From Streptomyces sp. DvalAA-43 (GTDB taxonomy: Bacteria; Actinomycetota; Actinomycetes; Streptomycetales; Streptomycetaceae), in the NCBI RefSeq assembly GCF_900091725.1, contig NZ_FMBW01000080.1, positions 1-64,000 of the forward strand: 64,000 nt of DNA. Reading direction: 5' to 3'. A program made the translations under genes and the position numbers. The notes below the pieces were generated by a model. That model saw only the letters and a program-made list of their open reading frames with translations. It was not told where the DNA came from and made no database searches. This document shows positions 26,185 through 35,546 of this stretch, one piece after another (position 1 is the first letter of the stretch; each line of letters begins with the position of its first letter).

Positions 26185-29100
26185 ACGCGCGCATCGCGGA
26201 CGTACTGCCGCTCTCCCCGCTCCAGGAGGGCCTGCTCTTCCAGACCGCCCGGCAGACCGAGGGCCCCGACCCCTATCTGGTGCAGGCCCGCTTCCTGACC
26301 GGCCCGGCGATCTCCGGGGAGACGGTGCGGGCCGCGGTCGCCGCACTGCTGGACCGGCACCCCAATCTGCGTGCCTGCTTCCGGCACGAGGGCCTGGACC
26401 GGCCGGTCCAGGTGGTGCCGAAGGCTGTCCGGTTGCCGTGGACCGAGGTGGACCTGACGGGTCTCGCCCCGGACGCGGTGGCGGTGCGCACCGACGAGGT
26501 GCTGCGCGAGGACGCGGCGCTCCGCTTCGACGTGGCCCGCCCGCCCCTGGTCCGTGCCGCCTTCCTGCGGCACGACACGGGTGCCGAGCTGGTCGTGTCC
26601 TTCCATCACATCCTGCTGGACGGCTGGTCGTTGCCGGTCGTCGAACGGGACCTCGCCGCCCTCGTGGCGGGCCGGCCGCTGCCGCCCGCCGCGCCCTACC
26701 GGGACTATCTGGTGTGGCTGGGCGGCCAGGACCGGCACAAGGCCGAAGCCGCGTGGGCCGAGTCCCTGGCGGGCCTGGAGCGCCCCGCGCTGCTGGCCCC
26801 CTCCGGACCGGACACGGTGCCCGACCGCTTCCGGCTGTGGCTGACGACCGGCCTGACCGAGCTGCTGGTCCGGCGGGCGGCCGAGACGGGCGTCACCCTC
26901 AACACCCTGGTGCAGGTCTCCTGGGCCCTGGTGCTGGCCAGGCTGACGGGCTCCCGCGACCCGGTCTTCGGCGCGGTCGTCTCGGGGCGCCCGCACGATC
27001 TGCCCGGCGTCGAGTCGATGGTGGGCCTGTTCATCAACACCCTGCCGGTACGGGTACGGCTGCGGGACGGGGAGCGGGTGGAGGAGCTGCTCCGCCGGAT
27101 CCAGGACGAGCAGTCCCGGCTGCTGGAGCACCACCACGCCCGCGCCGCCGAGGTGCAGCGTGCTGTGGGGGCCGGTGAACTCTTCGACTCGATCCTCGCG
27201 TTCGAGAACTTCCCCAGGGGTGCCGGGGGCGACGACGGCCCCGGTGCCGTCCGCCTGGCGAAGGTGTCCGACGCGACGCACTACCCGGTGACGATCGCGG
27301 CGGTCGCCGAGGACCGGCTGCTGCTGTCGGTGAGCTGCCGCCGGGGCATCTCCGCCGCCGCGGTCACCGAACGTCTGGCGCACGTACTGGAGCAGCTGGC
27401 CCGCTCGCCCCGGACACCCGTGGCGGAGATCGACGCGCTGCCCGCGGCGGAGCGGGGCCGGCTGCTGGCCCTGGCCGACGGCCCGTCCCGGCCGATCGCC
27501 GAACCCGCCACCCTCACCGGCCGGTTCGCCGCCCAGGTCGCCCGTACCCCGGACGCACCGGCTCTCGACACGGACGGCGAGACCCTCAGCTACGCCGGGC
27601 TCGACGCCGCGTCGGACCGGCTGGCGGGCCGCCTCGTCCACGCGGGTGTCGCGCCGGGACACACCGTGGCCCTGCTGCTGCCCCGTTCGGCCTCCGTGGT
27701 CGTGGCCCAGCTCGCGGTCCTCAAGGCGGGCGCCTGCTGGCTCCCCCTGGACCCGGCTCACCCGGCGGAACGGCTGGCCCGGCTGGTGTCGGCGGCGGCG
27801 CCCGCGCTCGTCCTCACCGACCGGCCGGACTCCGCCACGACCCGGCTGCCCGCCGGTACCCCGGTGCTGGACGTCGCCGGGGCGTCCGGGTCCACCCGCT
27901 TCGAGGGCGTCCCCACCCATCCCGGCTCCGCCGCCTGTGTGATCTACACCTCCGGCTCCACGGGCGAGCCCAAGGGGGTGGTGGTCCCGCAGCGGGCGAT
28001 CGCCGAGCTCGCCGCCGACGGCCGGTTCGCGGGCGGCGCCCACGAACGGGTGCTGCTGCACAACCCGTACACGTTCGACGCCTCGACCTACGAGGTGTGG
28101 GTCCCGCTCCTGAGCGGCGGGACCGTGGTGGTCTCCCCCGCCGAGGCGGTCACCCCCGACCTGCTCGGGCGGGTGGTCGCCGAGCGGCGGGTCACCGCGC
28201 TGATGCTCACGCCGGAACTGCTGCGCACCGTCGCGGAGATCGCGCCCGGCGCGCTCTGCGGGCTCCGCGAGGTATGGTCCGGCGGCGACGTCCTCGCGCC
28301 CGACACCGTGCGCCGGATCCGGGAGCACTGCCCGGACACGGTGGTCGTCAACGGCTACGGCCCCACCGAGGCCACGGTCTTCGCCACCGCGCACACCGCC
28401 GCCGTGGAGCGGGCGGGGCGGCCGGGCGCCGTCCCCATCGGGCGTCCTCTGGACAACACCCGCGCCCAGGTCCTGGACGGGCTGCTGCGTCCCGTCCCGG
28501 CGGGCGCCACCGGTGAGCTGTACCTCGGCGGCAGCGGGCTCGCCCAGGGCTACCTGGGGCGGCCGGTGTCCACCGCGGAGCGGTTCGTCGCGGATCCGTA
28601 CGGGCCGCCGGGCAGCCGCATGTACCGCACCGGGGACCTGGCCCGCTGGACGCCGGACGGCGTCCTGGAGTTCGCGGGCCGGGCCGACGACCAGGTCAAG
28701 GTGCGCGGCTTCCGGGTGGAGCCCGCCGAGGTGGAGGCCGCCGTGGCGGGCTGCCCCGGCGTGGCGCGGGCCGTGGTCGCCGCCCGGCCGGACGCGGCGG
28801 GCGGGAAGCTGCTGGCCGCCTGGCTGGTTCCGGCGGAGCGGGTGGACGGGGAGGAGCAGTGGGACCGGGCCCTCGCCGGGATACGGGCCCATGCCGCCGA
28901 GCACCTGCCCGCGCATCTGGTGCCGTCCCTGTGGGTCCGTATCGACGAGGTGCCGCTCACCCGCCACGGGAAGGCGGACCGGGCGGCGCTCCCCGACCCC
29001 GGGCCCCAGGGGGGACCGGCGGCCCGACGGGAGCCGCGCACCCCGCGCGAGCGGGAGCTGTGCGCCCTGTTCGGGACGGTGCTCGGTGTCCCCGCGGTCG

Positions 29101-30134
29101 GGCCCGACACCGACTTCTTCCTGGCGGGCGGCCATTCGCTGACCGCGCTGCGCCTGAAGTCGAAGATCGAGGCGGTCCTCGGCGTACGGATCCCGGTCTC
29201 GGCCCTGTTCGACGCGCCGACCCCGGCCGCGCTCGCCGCCCGGCTCGACGCGCCGCCGTCCCCGGAGACCGCTCCCCGGACACCGCTGCGCACCGCGCGC
29301 GGACGCGCCTCGTCCACGACGTCGGACGAGCCGCACCACAACAGCCTGGAGCCGGTGCTCACCCTGCGGACCGGCGGCGATCGCACCCCGCTCATCTGTG
29401 TGCACCCGGGACTCGGCCTCAGCTGGTCGTACGTGAACCTGCTGCCGCACCTGGACCCGGCCCGCCCGGTGCACACCCTGCAGAGCCCCGCCCTGCTGAC
29501 CGGCGTCGACGGACTCCCTTCCACGATGGGCGAGTTGGCGGATCTCTATCTGCGGAACGTGCGTGAGATCCAGCCACGGGGACCGTATCTGCTGCTCGGC
29601 CGGTCCTTCGGCGGTCCGCTCGCCTACGAACTGGCGGTGCGGCTGCGCCGGGCCGGCGAGGAGGTCCGGATGCTCGCCGTGGTGGACGCCATGCCGATGC
29701 CGGACCGGTTCAGGCACACCCCGCCGGACCCGGCAGCCGTCGAGGACGAGATGCTGCGCATCCTGCTCCACTCCCACGCCCCGGAACTTCCGCCGCCGAC
29801 CGGCCCGTTGAAGCGGTCCGCGGTGTTCTCCATGGCCCGCACAGGAGCCTTCGACGGCCTCTCCCCCGCCCATCTGCACACGCTCGTCGACGCCGGGGCG
29901 CACCACACCGCCCTGGTACGCGAGTGGCTCCCGTCCGGCTACGGGGGCAGGGTGACGCTCTTCTCCGCGACGCGCGACGCCTGGCCGAGCACGGCCGAGA
30001 AGACCGAGGCCTGGCAGCGCGTGGCCGCCGCGCTCGACGTGCACGAACTGGACTGCGGTCACAGCGACGTACTCACTCCGGGCCCGGCGGCCGAGATCGC
30101 CGCGGTCCTCGAAACCGCCCTCCGAGGGGACTGA
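26181..30134 (+). CDS. Non-ribosomal peptide synthetase, C-A-T-TE
   Basis: 1317 aa. The C domain starts DVLPLSPLQEGLLF, typical of condensation domains that follow an E module, with FHHILLDGWS near 141. A domain: YTSGSTGEPKG near 588; pocket by eye D-A-Y-M-W-G-G-V-F. T: GGHSLTA near 985. A type I thioesterase fills the last 200 residues: nucleophile motif GRSFGG near 1140 and His in DCGHSDVL near the end. The TE should release the final chain by hydrolysis or cyclisation, so this protein is the functional terminus even though two more synthase genes lie downstream. Translational coupling with the C-A-T-E gene supports a direct hand-over. Confidence 0.95.
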   Translation: MNARIADVLPLSPLQEGLLFQTARQTEGPDPYLVQARFLTGPAISGETVRAAVAALLDRHPNLRACFRHEGLDRPVQVVPKAVRLPWTEVDLTGLAPDAVAVRTDEVLREDAALRFDVARPPLVRAAFLRHDTGAELVVSFHHILLDGWSLPVVERDLAALVAGRPLPPAAPYRDYLVWLGGQDRHKAEAAWAESLAGLERPALLAPSGPDTVPDRFRLWLTTGLTELLVRRAAETGVTLNTLVQVSWALVLARLTGSRDPVFGAVVSGRPHDLPGVESMVGLFINTLPVRVRLRDGERVEELLRRIQDEQSRLLEHHHARAAEVQRAVGAGELFDSILAFENFPRGAGGDDGPGAVRLAKVSDATHYPVTIAAVAEDRLLLSVSCRRGISAAAVTERLAHVLEQLARSPRTPVAEIDALPAAERGRLLALADGPSRPIAEPATLTGRFAAQVARTPDAPALDTDGETLSYAGLDAASDRLAGRLVHAGVAPGHTVALLLPRSASVVVAQLAVLKAGACWLPLDPAHPAERLARLVSAAAPALVLTDRPDSATTRLPAGTPVLDVAGASGSTRFEGVPTHPGSAACVIYTSGSTGEPKGVVVPQRAIAELAADGRFAGGAHERVLLHNPYTFDASTYEVWVPLLSGGTVVVSPAEAVTPDLLGRVVAERRVTALMLTPELLRTVAEIAPGALCGLREVWSGGDVLAPDTVRRIREHCPDTVVVNGYGPTEATVFATAHTAAVERAGRPGAVPIGRPLDNTRAQVLDGLLRPVPAGATGELYLGGSGLAQGYLGRPVSTAERFVADPYGPPGSRMYRTGDLARWTPDGVLEFAGRADDQVKVRGFRVEPAEVEAAVAGCPGVARAVVAARPDAAGGKLLAAWLVPAERVDGEEQWDRALAGIRAHAAEHLPAHLVPSLWVRIDEVPLTRHGKADRAALPDPGPQGGPAARREPRTPRERELCALFGTVLGVPAVGPDTDFFLAGGHSLTALRLKSKIEAVLGVRIPVSALFDAPTPAALAARLDAPPSPETAPRTPLRTARGRASSTTSDEPHHNSLEPVLTLRTGGDRTPLICVHPGLGLSWSYVNLLPHLDPARPVHTLQSPALLTGVDGLPSTMGELADLYLRNVREIQPRGPYLLLGRSFGGPLAYELAVRLRRAGEEVRMLAVVDAMPMPDRFRHTPPDPAAVEDEMLRILLHSHAPELPPPTGPLKRSAVFSMARTGAFDGLSPAHLHTLVDAGAHHTALVREWLPSGYGGRVTLFSATRDAWPSTAEKTEAWQRVAAALDVHELDCGHSDVLTPGPAAEIAAVLETALRGD

Positions 30135-30139
30135 AACCC

Positions 30140-33100
30140 ATGACCGTCGACGCCGTCGATCTCATCGACCTCTACGCCGCGGAGGGCGGTGGGGGCGAGG
30201 AGTACGAGTTCCCCGCCTCCGACGCCCAGAGCCGCCTGCTCGTCCTCGACCAGCTGAACCCCGGTTCCCCCCAGTACAACGTCCCGGTCGCCTTCGCGGT
30301 GCACGGGCCCTTCGACACCGCCGCGTTCGGCCGCGCGCTGGACGCGCTCGTCGACCGCCACGAGGCGCTGCGGACCGTCTTCCGGACCGCGGAGGACGGC
30401 ACCCCGGCGCAGCGGGTCTCGGCCGTCGGGCGGGTGCCGCTCACCGTCCACCGGGACGTGCCCGCCGACGGTGCGGACGCCCTGCTGCTCGCCGAGGCCG
30501 CCCGCCCGTTCGACACCTCGGCGGGGCCGCTGCTGCGCTGCACCGTGTACGCGGTCGACGACGGCAGCCACCGGGTGCTCCTCGTCGCCCACCACCTGGT
30601 CTGCGACGGCTGGTCGCTCGGCCTCATGCTGGAGGAGCTGTCCGAGGGGTACCGGGACACGGTCCGGGGCCTGCCCCACCGGCCGGCCGAACTCCCGCTC
30701 CAGTTCCCCGACTACGCGGCCTGGCAGCGCGAGCGCGCCGCGGACGGCGCGTTCGAGGCGTCCGTGCGGCACTGGGTCGAGCGGCTGCGCGGCGCCCCCG
30801 CCACCATGGAACTGCCGCTCGACCGTCCGCGCCCGGCGGTCCGCACGGCCGCGGGGGGCACCGAGCGCTTCGTGTTCGGCGCCGAGGTCAGGGAGCGCCT
30901 GGCCGAAGTGGCCGCGGCCTCGGGCGCCACCCCGTTCATGACGATGTTCGCGGCGTACGCCGCGTTCCTCTCCCGGCTCTCGGGCGGCGAGGACCTGGTC
31001 ATCGGCTACCCGGCGTCGGGGCGCGAGCGGCCCGAACTCCAGCAGATGGTCGGGATGCTGACCAACACCCTGGCGATGCGCGTGGACCTGTCGGGCGACC
31101 CCTCGCTCGACGAGCTCACCCGCCGTGTCCGGGCCTCGATGCTGGCGGCGCACCCCTACCAGGACGCGCCGTTCGAGGCGGTCGTGGACACCCTCGCCCC
31201 GGTCCGCGAGACCAGCCACGACCCGGTGGTGCAGGTGGCACTCAGCTACGAGGACGAGGCCGCCCCGGAACTGCGGCCGGCCGGCGCGACGGCCGAACGG
31301 CTCCCGCTGACCCTGGACACCGCGAAGTTCGACTTCCACCTGTTCATGGAGCGGTGGGGCGCCGGACTGGCCGCGCAGTTCATCTACCGCAGCGACCTGT
31401 TCGACGCGGCGACGGTCCGCCGCTGGACGGAGAACTTCCGTACCCTGCTGGCCGGGCTCCTCGCGGACCCGTCGGCGCCGCTCTCCCAGGTGGAGCTGGT
31501 CGGCGCCGAGGAGCGCCGCCGGACCCTCGCCGGCGCCGACCGCCTCGCGGAGGCCGCGCCGTTGGACCGCCTGGTGCCCGATCTGATCGCCGACCGGGCG
31601 GCCGAGCGCCCCGATGCCACGGCCCTGGTCTGCGGCGGCCTCCGGCTGAGCTATGCCGAACTGCTCTCCCGCGCCGACGCGCTGGCCGCCCGGCTGCGCG
31701 CCGCCGGGGTCCGGCCGGGCTTCCGGGTCGGTCTGCTGCTGCCCCGCTCGGCCGACCAGGGCATCGCCGCCCTCGCCGTCCTGCGGGCGGGCGGCGCGTA
31801 CGTACCGCTGGACCAGGCCCACCCGGAGGCCAGGCTCCGCCACATGGTGGAGGGTTCGGGCACCGGGCTCCTGCTGACCTCCCGGGAGACCGCTTTGAAG
31901 GGGGACGGTCTGGAGGTGCCGTGCATCCGGGTCGACCGCCCGGCCGTCACGGACCCCGTCGCACCGGGCCCCGTCGCGCCCGGTGCCGCGCCGGGCCCCG
32001 GGGACCTCGCCTACGTCCTGTTCACCTCGGGCTCCACCGGTGTCCCCAAGGGCGTCGCCATCGAGCACCGGGCACTGCTCAACCTCACCCGGGCGGTCCG
32101 GCACTCCTTCCCGGTCGACGCCGACGACCGGGTGCTGCAATTCGTGTCGTTCGGCTTCGACGTCGCCGTGTCCGACCTCTTCTTCCCCTGGGTGGCCGGA
32201 GCGGAACTGCATGTCCCGGGTGAGGACGAGCGGATCGGCGAGGCGCTGCTGGAACGGCTGCGGGACTCCCACATCACCTATGTCTTCCTGCCGCCGTCCG
32301 CCGCGATGCTGCTGCCCGACCTGAAGGGGCAGCTGCCCGAGCTGCGGACCGTCGCGGTCGGCGGCGAGGCGTGCCCCGCCGAACTGGTCGAGCGGCTCGC
32401 CGCGCCCGGCCGGCGGATCGTGAACGCGTACGGCCCCAGTGAGGTGACCGTCTACGCGACCACCGGGGAGCTCACCCCCGGTGAGCCCGTGGTACTCGGC
32501 GGCGCCGTGCCCGGGGCCCGGGTGTACGTCCTCGACGAGCGGCTCCGGCCGGTCCCCGCGGGGGTCGCCGGTGAGATCTACGTGGCCGGTGCCTCGCTGG
32601 GACGGGGGTACATCGGGCGGCCCGGCCTGACCGCCGAACGGTTCGTCGCCGACCCGCACGGCGCACCGGGCACCCGGATGTACCGCACGGGCGACCTCGG
32701 CCGGATCGACGCGCACGGTCTCATCCACTATCTCGGGCGCTCCGACCTCCAGGTCAAGCTGCGCGGTGTACGCGTCGAACTCGGCGAGATCGAGACCCTG
32801 CTGGCGGGTGCGCCGGGCGTCGCCCTGGCGGCGGCCACCGTCCGCGGCACCGGCACCGCGCAGCGGCTGGTGGCGTATGTCGTGGGCCGGGACGGGGCGG
32901 CTCCGCCGGACGCGGAGCTGCGCGCCCATCTCGCCCGGCGGCTGCCCGGGTCCATGGTGCCCGAGGTGTTCGTACGCCTGGACGAGATGCCGCTCAGCAG
33001 CAACGGCAAGATCGACCGGGCCCGGCTCCCGGAACCCGCCACCGTGCGGTGCCGGCCGGACGGCTCGACCACCGTCGCGGGCACCGCGACCGAGCAGCTG

Positions 33101-33427
33101 GTGGCCGGCCTGTGGGCCCGCGTGCTCCATCTCGAACTCGTCGCCGTCACCGACCACTTCTTCGATCTGGGCGGCAATTCGATCCGGCTGCTGAGCGTCC
33201 TGTCCGCCCTGCGCGAGCTGGGTACGTACGGCGAACTCAGCCTGGTCGACCTGTTCCGCCACCCCACCGTCAGCTCCCTCGCCGCCTTCCTCGACCGGGC
33301 GGCCGCCGGCGCCGGCGCCGGGGCCCCCGCTTCCGCCGACACGGCCGCCGCTCGCGGCGGTGACCGGCACGCCCGACGCACCGCCGCAGCCCGACGACTC
33401 AGCTACCGGAAAGGCTCCATACGATGA
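30140..33427 (+). CDS. Non-ribosomal peptide synthetase, C-A-T
   Basis: 1095 aa. C domain with AHHLVCDGWS near 150, A domain with FTSGSTGVPKG near 628 (pocket by eye D-V-S-F-A-G-A-V-Y), T domain with GGNSIRL near 1013, then an Ala/Arg-rich tail. A single elongation module without E or TE. It starts five bases after the TE-containing gene and overlaps the polyketide synthase gene by 4 bp (ATGA), so the likely hand-over is from this T to the KS. In a non-collinear scheme, this protein and the KS-ACP act before the C-A-T-E and C-A-T-TE proteins. Substrate not assigned. Confidence 0.94.
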   Translation: MTVDAVDLIDLYAAEGGGGEEYEFPASDAQSRLLVLDQLNPGSPQYNVPVAFAVHGPFDTAAFGRALDALVDRHEALRTVFRTAEDGTPAQRVSAVGRVPLTVHRDVPADGADALLLAEAARPFDTSAGPLLRCTVYAVDDGSHRVLLVAHHLVCDGWSLGLMLEELSEGYRDTVRGLPHRPAELPLQFPDYAAWQRERAADGAFEASVRHWVERLRGAPATMELPLDRPRPAVRTAAGGTERFVFGAEVRERLAEVAAASGATPFMTMFAAYAAFLSRLSGGEDLVIGYPASGRERPELQQMVGMLTNTLAMRVDLSGDPSLDELTRRVRASMLAAHPYQDAPFEAVVDTLAPVRETSHDPVVQVALSYEDEAAPELRPAGATAERLPLTLDTAKFDFHLFMERWGAGLAAQFIYRSDLFDAATVRRWTENFRTLLAGLLADPSAPLSQVELVGAEERRRTLAGADRLAEAAPLDRLVPDLIADRAAERPDATALVCGGLRLSYAELLSRADALAARLRAAGVRPGFRVGLLLPRSADQGIAALAVLRAGGAYVPLDQAHPEARLRHMVEGSGTGLLLTSRETALKGDGLEVPCIRVDRPAVTDPVAPGPVAPGAAPGPGDLAYVLFTSGSTGVPKGVAIEHRALLNLTRAVRHSFPVDADDRVLQFVSFGFDVAVSDLFFPWVAGAELHVPGEDERIGEALLERLRDSHITYVFLPPSAAMLLPDLKGQLPELRTVAVGGEACPAELVERLAAPGRRIVNAYGPSEVTVYATTGELTPGEPVVLGGAVPGARVYVLDERLRPVPAGVAGEIYVAGASLGRGYIGRPGLTAERFVADPHGAPGTRMYRTGDLGRIDAHGLIHYLGRSDLQVKLRGVRVELGEIETLLAGAPGVALAAATVRGTGTAQRLVAYVVGRDGAAPPDAELRAHLARRLPGSMVPEVFVRLDEMPLSSNGKIDRARLPEPATVRCRPDGSTTVAGTATEQLVAGLWARVLHLELVAVTDHFFDLGGNSIRLLSVLSALRELGTYGELSLVDLFRHPTVSSLAAFLDRAAAGAGAGAPASADTAAARGGDRHARRTAAARRLSYRKGSIR

Positions 33428-35472
33428 CCGAGAACGCAAGCGCCGCCGAGCCCCTCGCAGCCGACTCCGCGATCGCGGTCGTCGGAATGAGCGGCCGTTT
33501 CCCCGGCGCCCCCGACCTGGACACCTACTGGGCGAATCTGCTCGGTGGGCTCTGCTCGGTGACCGATTTCACCGAGGAGGAACTGATCTCCGACGGCGCC
33601 GATCCGCAGGAGGTGCGCGGCCGCGACTACATACCGGCCAAGGGCCGTCTCGCGGACGCGGACCGCTTCGACGCGGAGCTGTTCGGCTTCAACCGCACCG
33701 AGGCGGCGGCGCTCGACCCCCAGCACCGGCTGCTGCTCCAGACGGCCTGGTCCGCACTGGAGGACGCGGGCCGCAGCCCGCTCGGCGGAACGGCCCGTAC
33801 CGGCGTGTACGTCGGCGGTGGGCCCACCGAGCACATGCTGGCCGCGCAGACCGACCCGCGGCTCGCCGCGTCCCTCGGGGCGCTGCAGGTGCGCATCCTC
33901 ACCGACCGCGAGTTCCTGGCCCCGTGGGTCTCCTACCGTCTGGGGCTGGAGGGCCCGAGCCTGACGGTGCAGACGGCCTGCTCCACCTCGCTGACGGCGG
34001 TGCACCTCGCGGTGCAGTCGCTGCTGCTCGGCGAGTGCGACACGGCGCTGGCCGGGGGCGTCGCCGTGGACGCGGTGCACAAGCGGGGCTACGTCCATCA
34101 ACAGGGCGGCATCTACTCGCCGGACGGCCGCTGCCGCCCGTTCGACGAGCGGGCCGGCGGCACCGTGCCCGGCAACGGGGTGGGCGTGGTCGTGCTGCGC
34201 CGGCTGTCCGACGCGCTCGCCGACAACGACCCGATCCGGGCGGTCATCCGGGGCAGCGCCGTCACCAACGACGGCGCCACCAAGGTCGGGTTCACCGCGC
34301 CCGGCGTCGACCAGCAGACCGCCGCGATCGTGGAGGCCTGGGCGGCGGCAGGTCTCGACCCGGCCGACGCCCAGTATCTGGAGGCGCACGGCACGGCCAC
34401 CGCGCTCGGTGACCGGATCGAGGCGGCCGCGGCGAGCGCGGCGTTCAAGGGCGCTCTCGGCACCGGGCGGATCGGGATCGGCTCGGTGAAGTCGAACATC
34501 GGCCACCTGGACGCGGCGGCGGGCGTGGCCGCGCTGATCAAGTCGGTGCTCATGCTGGAGCACGCGACGCTGGTGCCGAACGCCGACGCCGGCCGGCCAC
34601 ACCCCGAACTGGGCTTCGAAGACTCGCCGTTCCACCTGGTGGAGGGGGCGACCGACTGGCCGGAGCCCGATTTCGGTCCCCGGCGTTCCGGGGTGAGCTC
34701 GATCGGCATCGGCGGCACCAATGTGCATGTGGTGCTGGAGGAGGCGCCGCCGCGCGCCGCTGCCGGGGAGCCGGACGCCCAGGGCGCACCGGAGGTCCTG
34801 CTGCTGTCCGCCCGTACCGAGGAGGACCTCCGCGCGCTGGCCGGCCGGCTGGCCGCGGCGCTGCGTGCGCCGGGCGCCCCCTCCCTCGCGGACACCGCGT
34901 ACACGCTGTCCCTGGGCCGTGCCCCGATGGCCGTGCGCGGCTATGTGCGGGCCGGGGACCTGGCGGGGGCCGCGGAGCTGCTCGCCGAGCTGGCCTCGGG
35001 CGGCGCGCCCGGCCTGGGCGGACCCGACCCGCTCGGCGAGGCCTGGCTGGCGGGCGAGTCGGTGGTGCGGGAGGGCGGCGGCCGTCGGGTCGCGCTGCCG
35101 TCCTACCCCTTCGCCGGCGAGAGCCACGGCGCGTACCGCCTGGTCCCGCTCGCACCGGTCGCGCCCGGCGGGGCGGAGCCGGCCGAGGGCGGTGGCCCCG
35201 CCGACCTGGAGCAGGGCGTCCGCGCGCTGCTCGCCGAGGCCCTGGGGCTGGCGGACACCGAGGACCCGGAGATGACGTACTTCGCGGCCGGCGGGGACTC
35301 CCTGACCGCCGTCCACCTGGTCGGCTGCCTCCGGGACGACTTCGACCTGGACGTCCCGATCACGCTGTTCCTGGAGCAGCTGACACTGCACGAGATGGCC
35401 CGCCGGATCGTCGCGACCGGCGAGGGCGACGAGTCCCTCGACGCCCTGCTCGCGGAGTTCGAGTCGGAGTGA
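33424..35472 (+). CDS. Polyketide synthase, KS-ACP without acyltransferase
   Basis: 682 aa. The ketosynthase (about 15-440) has its full triad: Cys in TACSTS near 186, His in EAHGTAT near 320 and His in KSNIGHL near 359. After it comes the usual KS-AT linker (VLLLSARTEEDLRALAGRLAAAL) and then directly the post-AT linker motif RVALPSYPFAGESH, with the roughly 300-residue AT missing between them. An ACP follows (AGGDSLTAVHL, Ser near 625). There is no KR, DH, ER or methyltransferase, so a beta-keto group is expected. The extender must be loaded in trans; no free AT is in the window. The gene directly follows a C-A-T NRPS, so the KS probably accepts a peptidyl chain. Confidence 0.94.
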   Translation: MTENASAAEPLAADSAIAVVGMSGRFPGAPDLDTYWANLLGGLCSVTDFTEEELISDGADPQEVRGRDYIPAKGRLADADRFDAELFGFNRTEAAALDPQHRLLLQTAWSALEDAGRSPLGGTARTGVYVGGGPTEHMLAAQTDPRLAASLGALQVRILTDREFLAPWVSYRLGLEGPSLTVQTACSTSLTAVHLAVQSLLLGECDTALAGGVAVDAVHKRGYVHQQGGIYSPDGRCRPFDERAGGTVPGNGVGVVVLRRLSDALADNDPIRAVIRGSAVTNDGATKVGFTAPGVDQQTAAIVEAWAAAGLDPADAQYLEAHGTATALGDRIEAAAASAAFKGALGTGRIGIGSVKSNIGHLDAAAGVAALIKSVLMLEHATLVPNADAGRPHPELGFEDSPFHLVEGATDWPEPDFGPRRSGVSSIGIGGTNVHVVLEEAPPRAAAGEPDAQGAPEVLLLSARTEEDLRALAGRLAAALRAPGAPSLADTAYTLSLGRAPMAVRGYVRAGDLAGAAELLAELASGGAPGLGGPDPLGEAWLAGESVVREGGGRRVALPSYPFAGESHGAYRLVPLAPVAPGGAEPAEGGGPADLEQGVRALLAEALGLADTEDPEMTYFAAGGDSLTAVHLVGCLRDDFDLDVPITLFLEQLTLHEMARRIVATGEGDESLDALLAEFESE

Positions 35473-35481
35473 GCCGGAATA

Positions 35482-35537
35482 CCGCACAGGGCTTGGGCCC
35501 CGACCCGGAAGGGGGTCGGGGCCCAAGCCCTGTGCGG
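35482..35537. terminator. Long perfect hairpin ending the biosynthetic operon
   Basis: Two perfect 25-nt arms (35482-35506 and 35513-35537) with a 6-nt loop lie between the PKS stop and the convergent thioesterase stop. It should terminate in both directions. Confidence 0.9.
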
Positions 35538-35546
35538 TGCGGGGTG

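Noticed and set aside
21310..33439. Three very long minus-strand open frames (over 1,100 codons each) opposite the NRPS genes
   Set aside because: GC-rich third positions remove stops on the complementary strand. The translations are low-complexity Gly/Arg/His, with no motifs and no ribosome sites.
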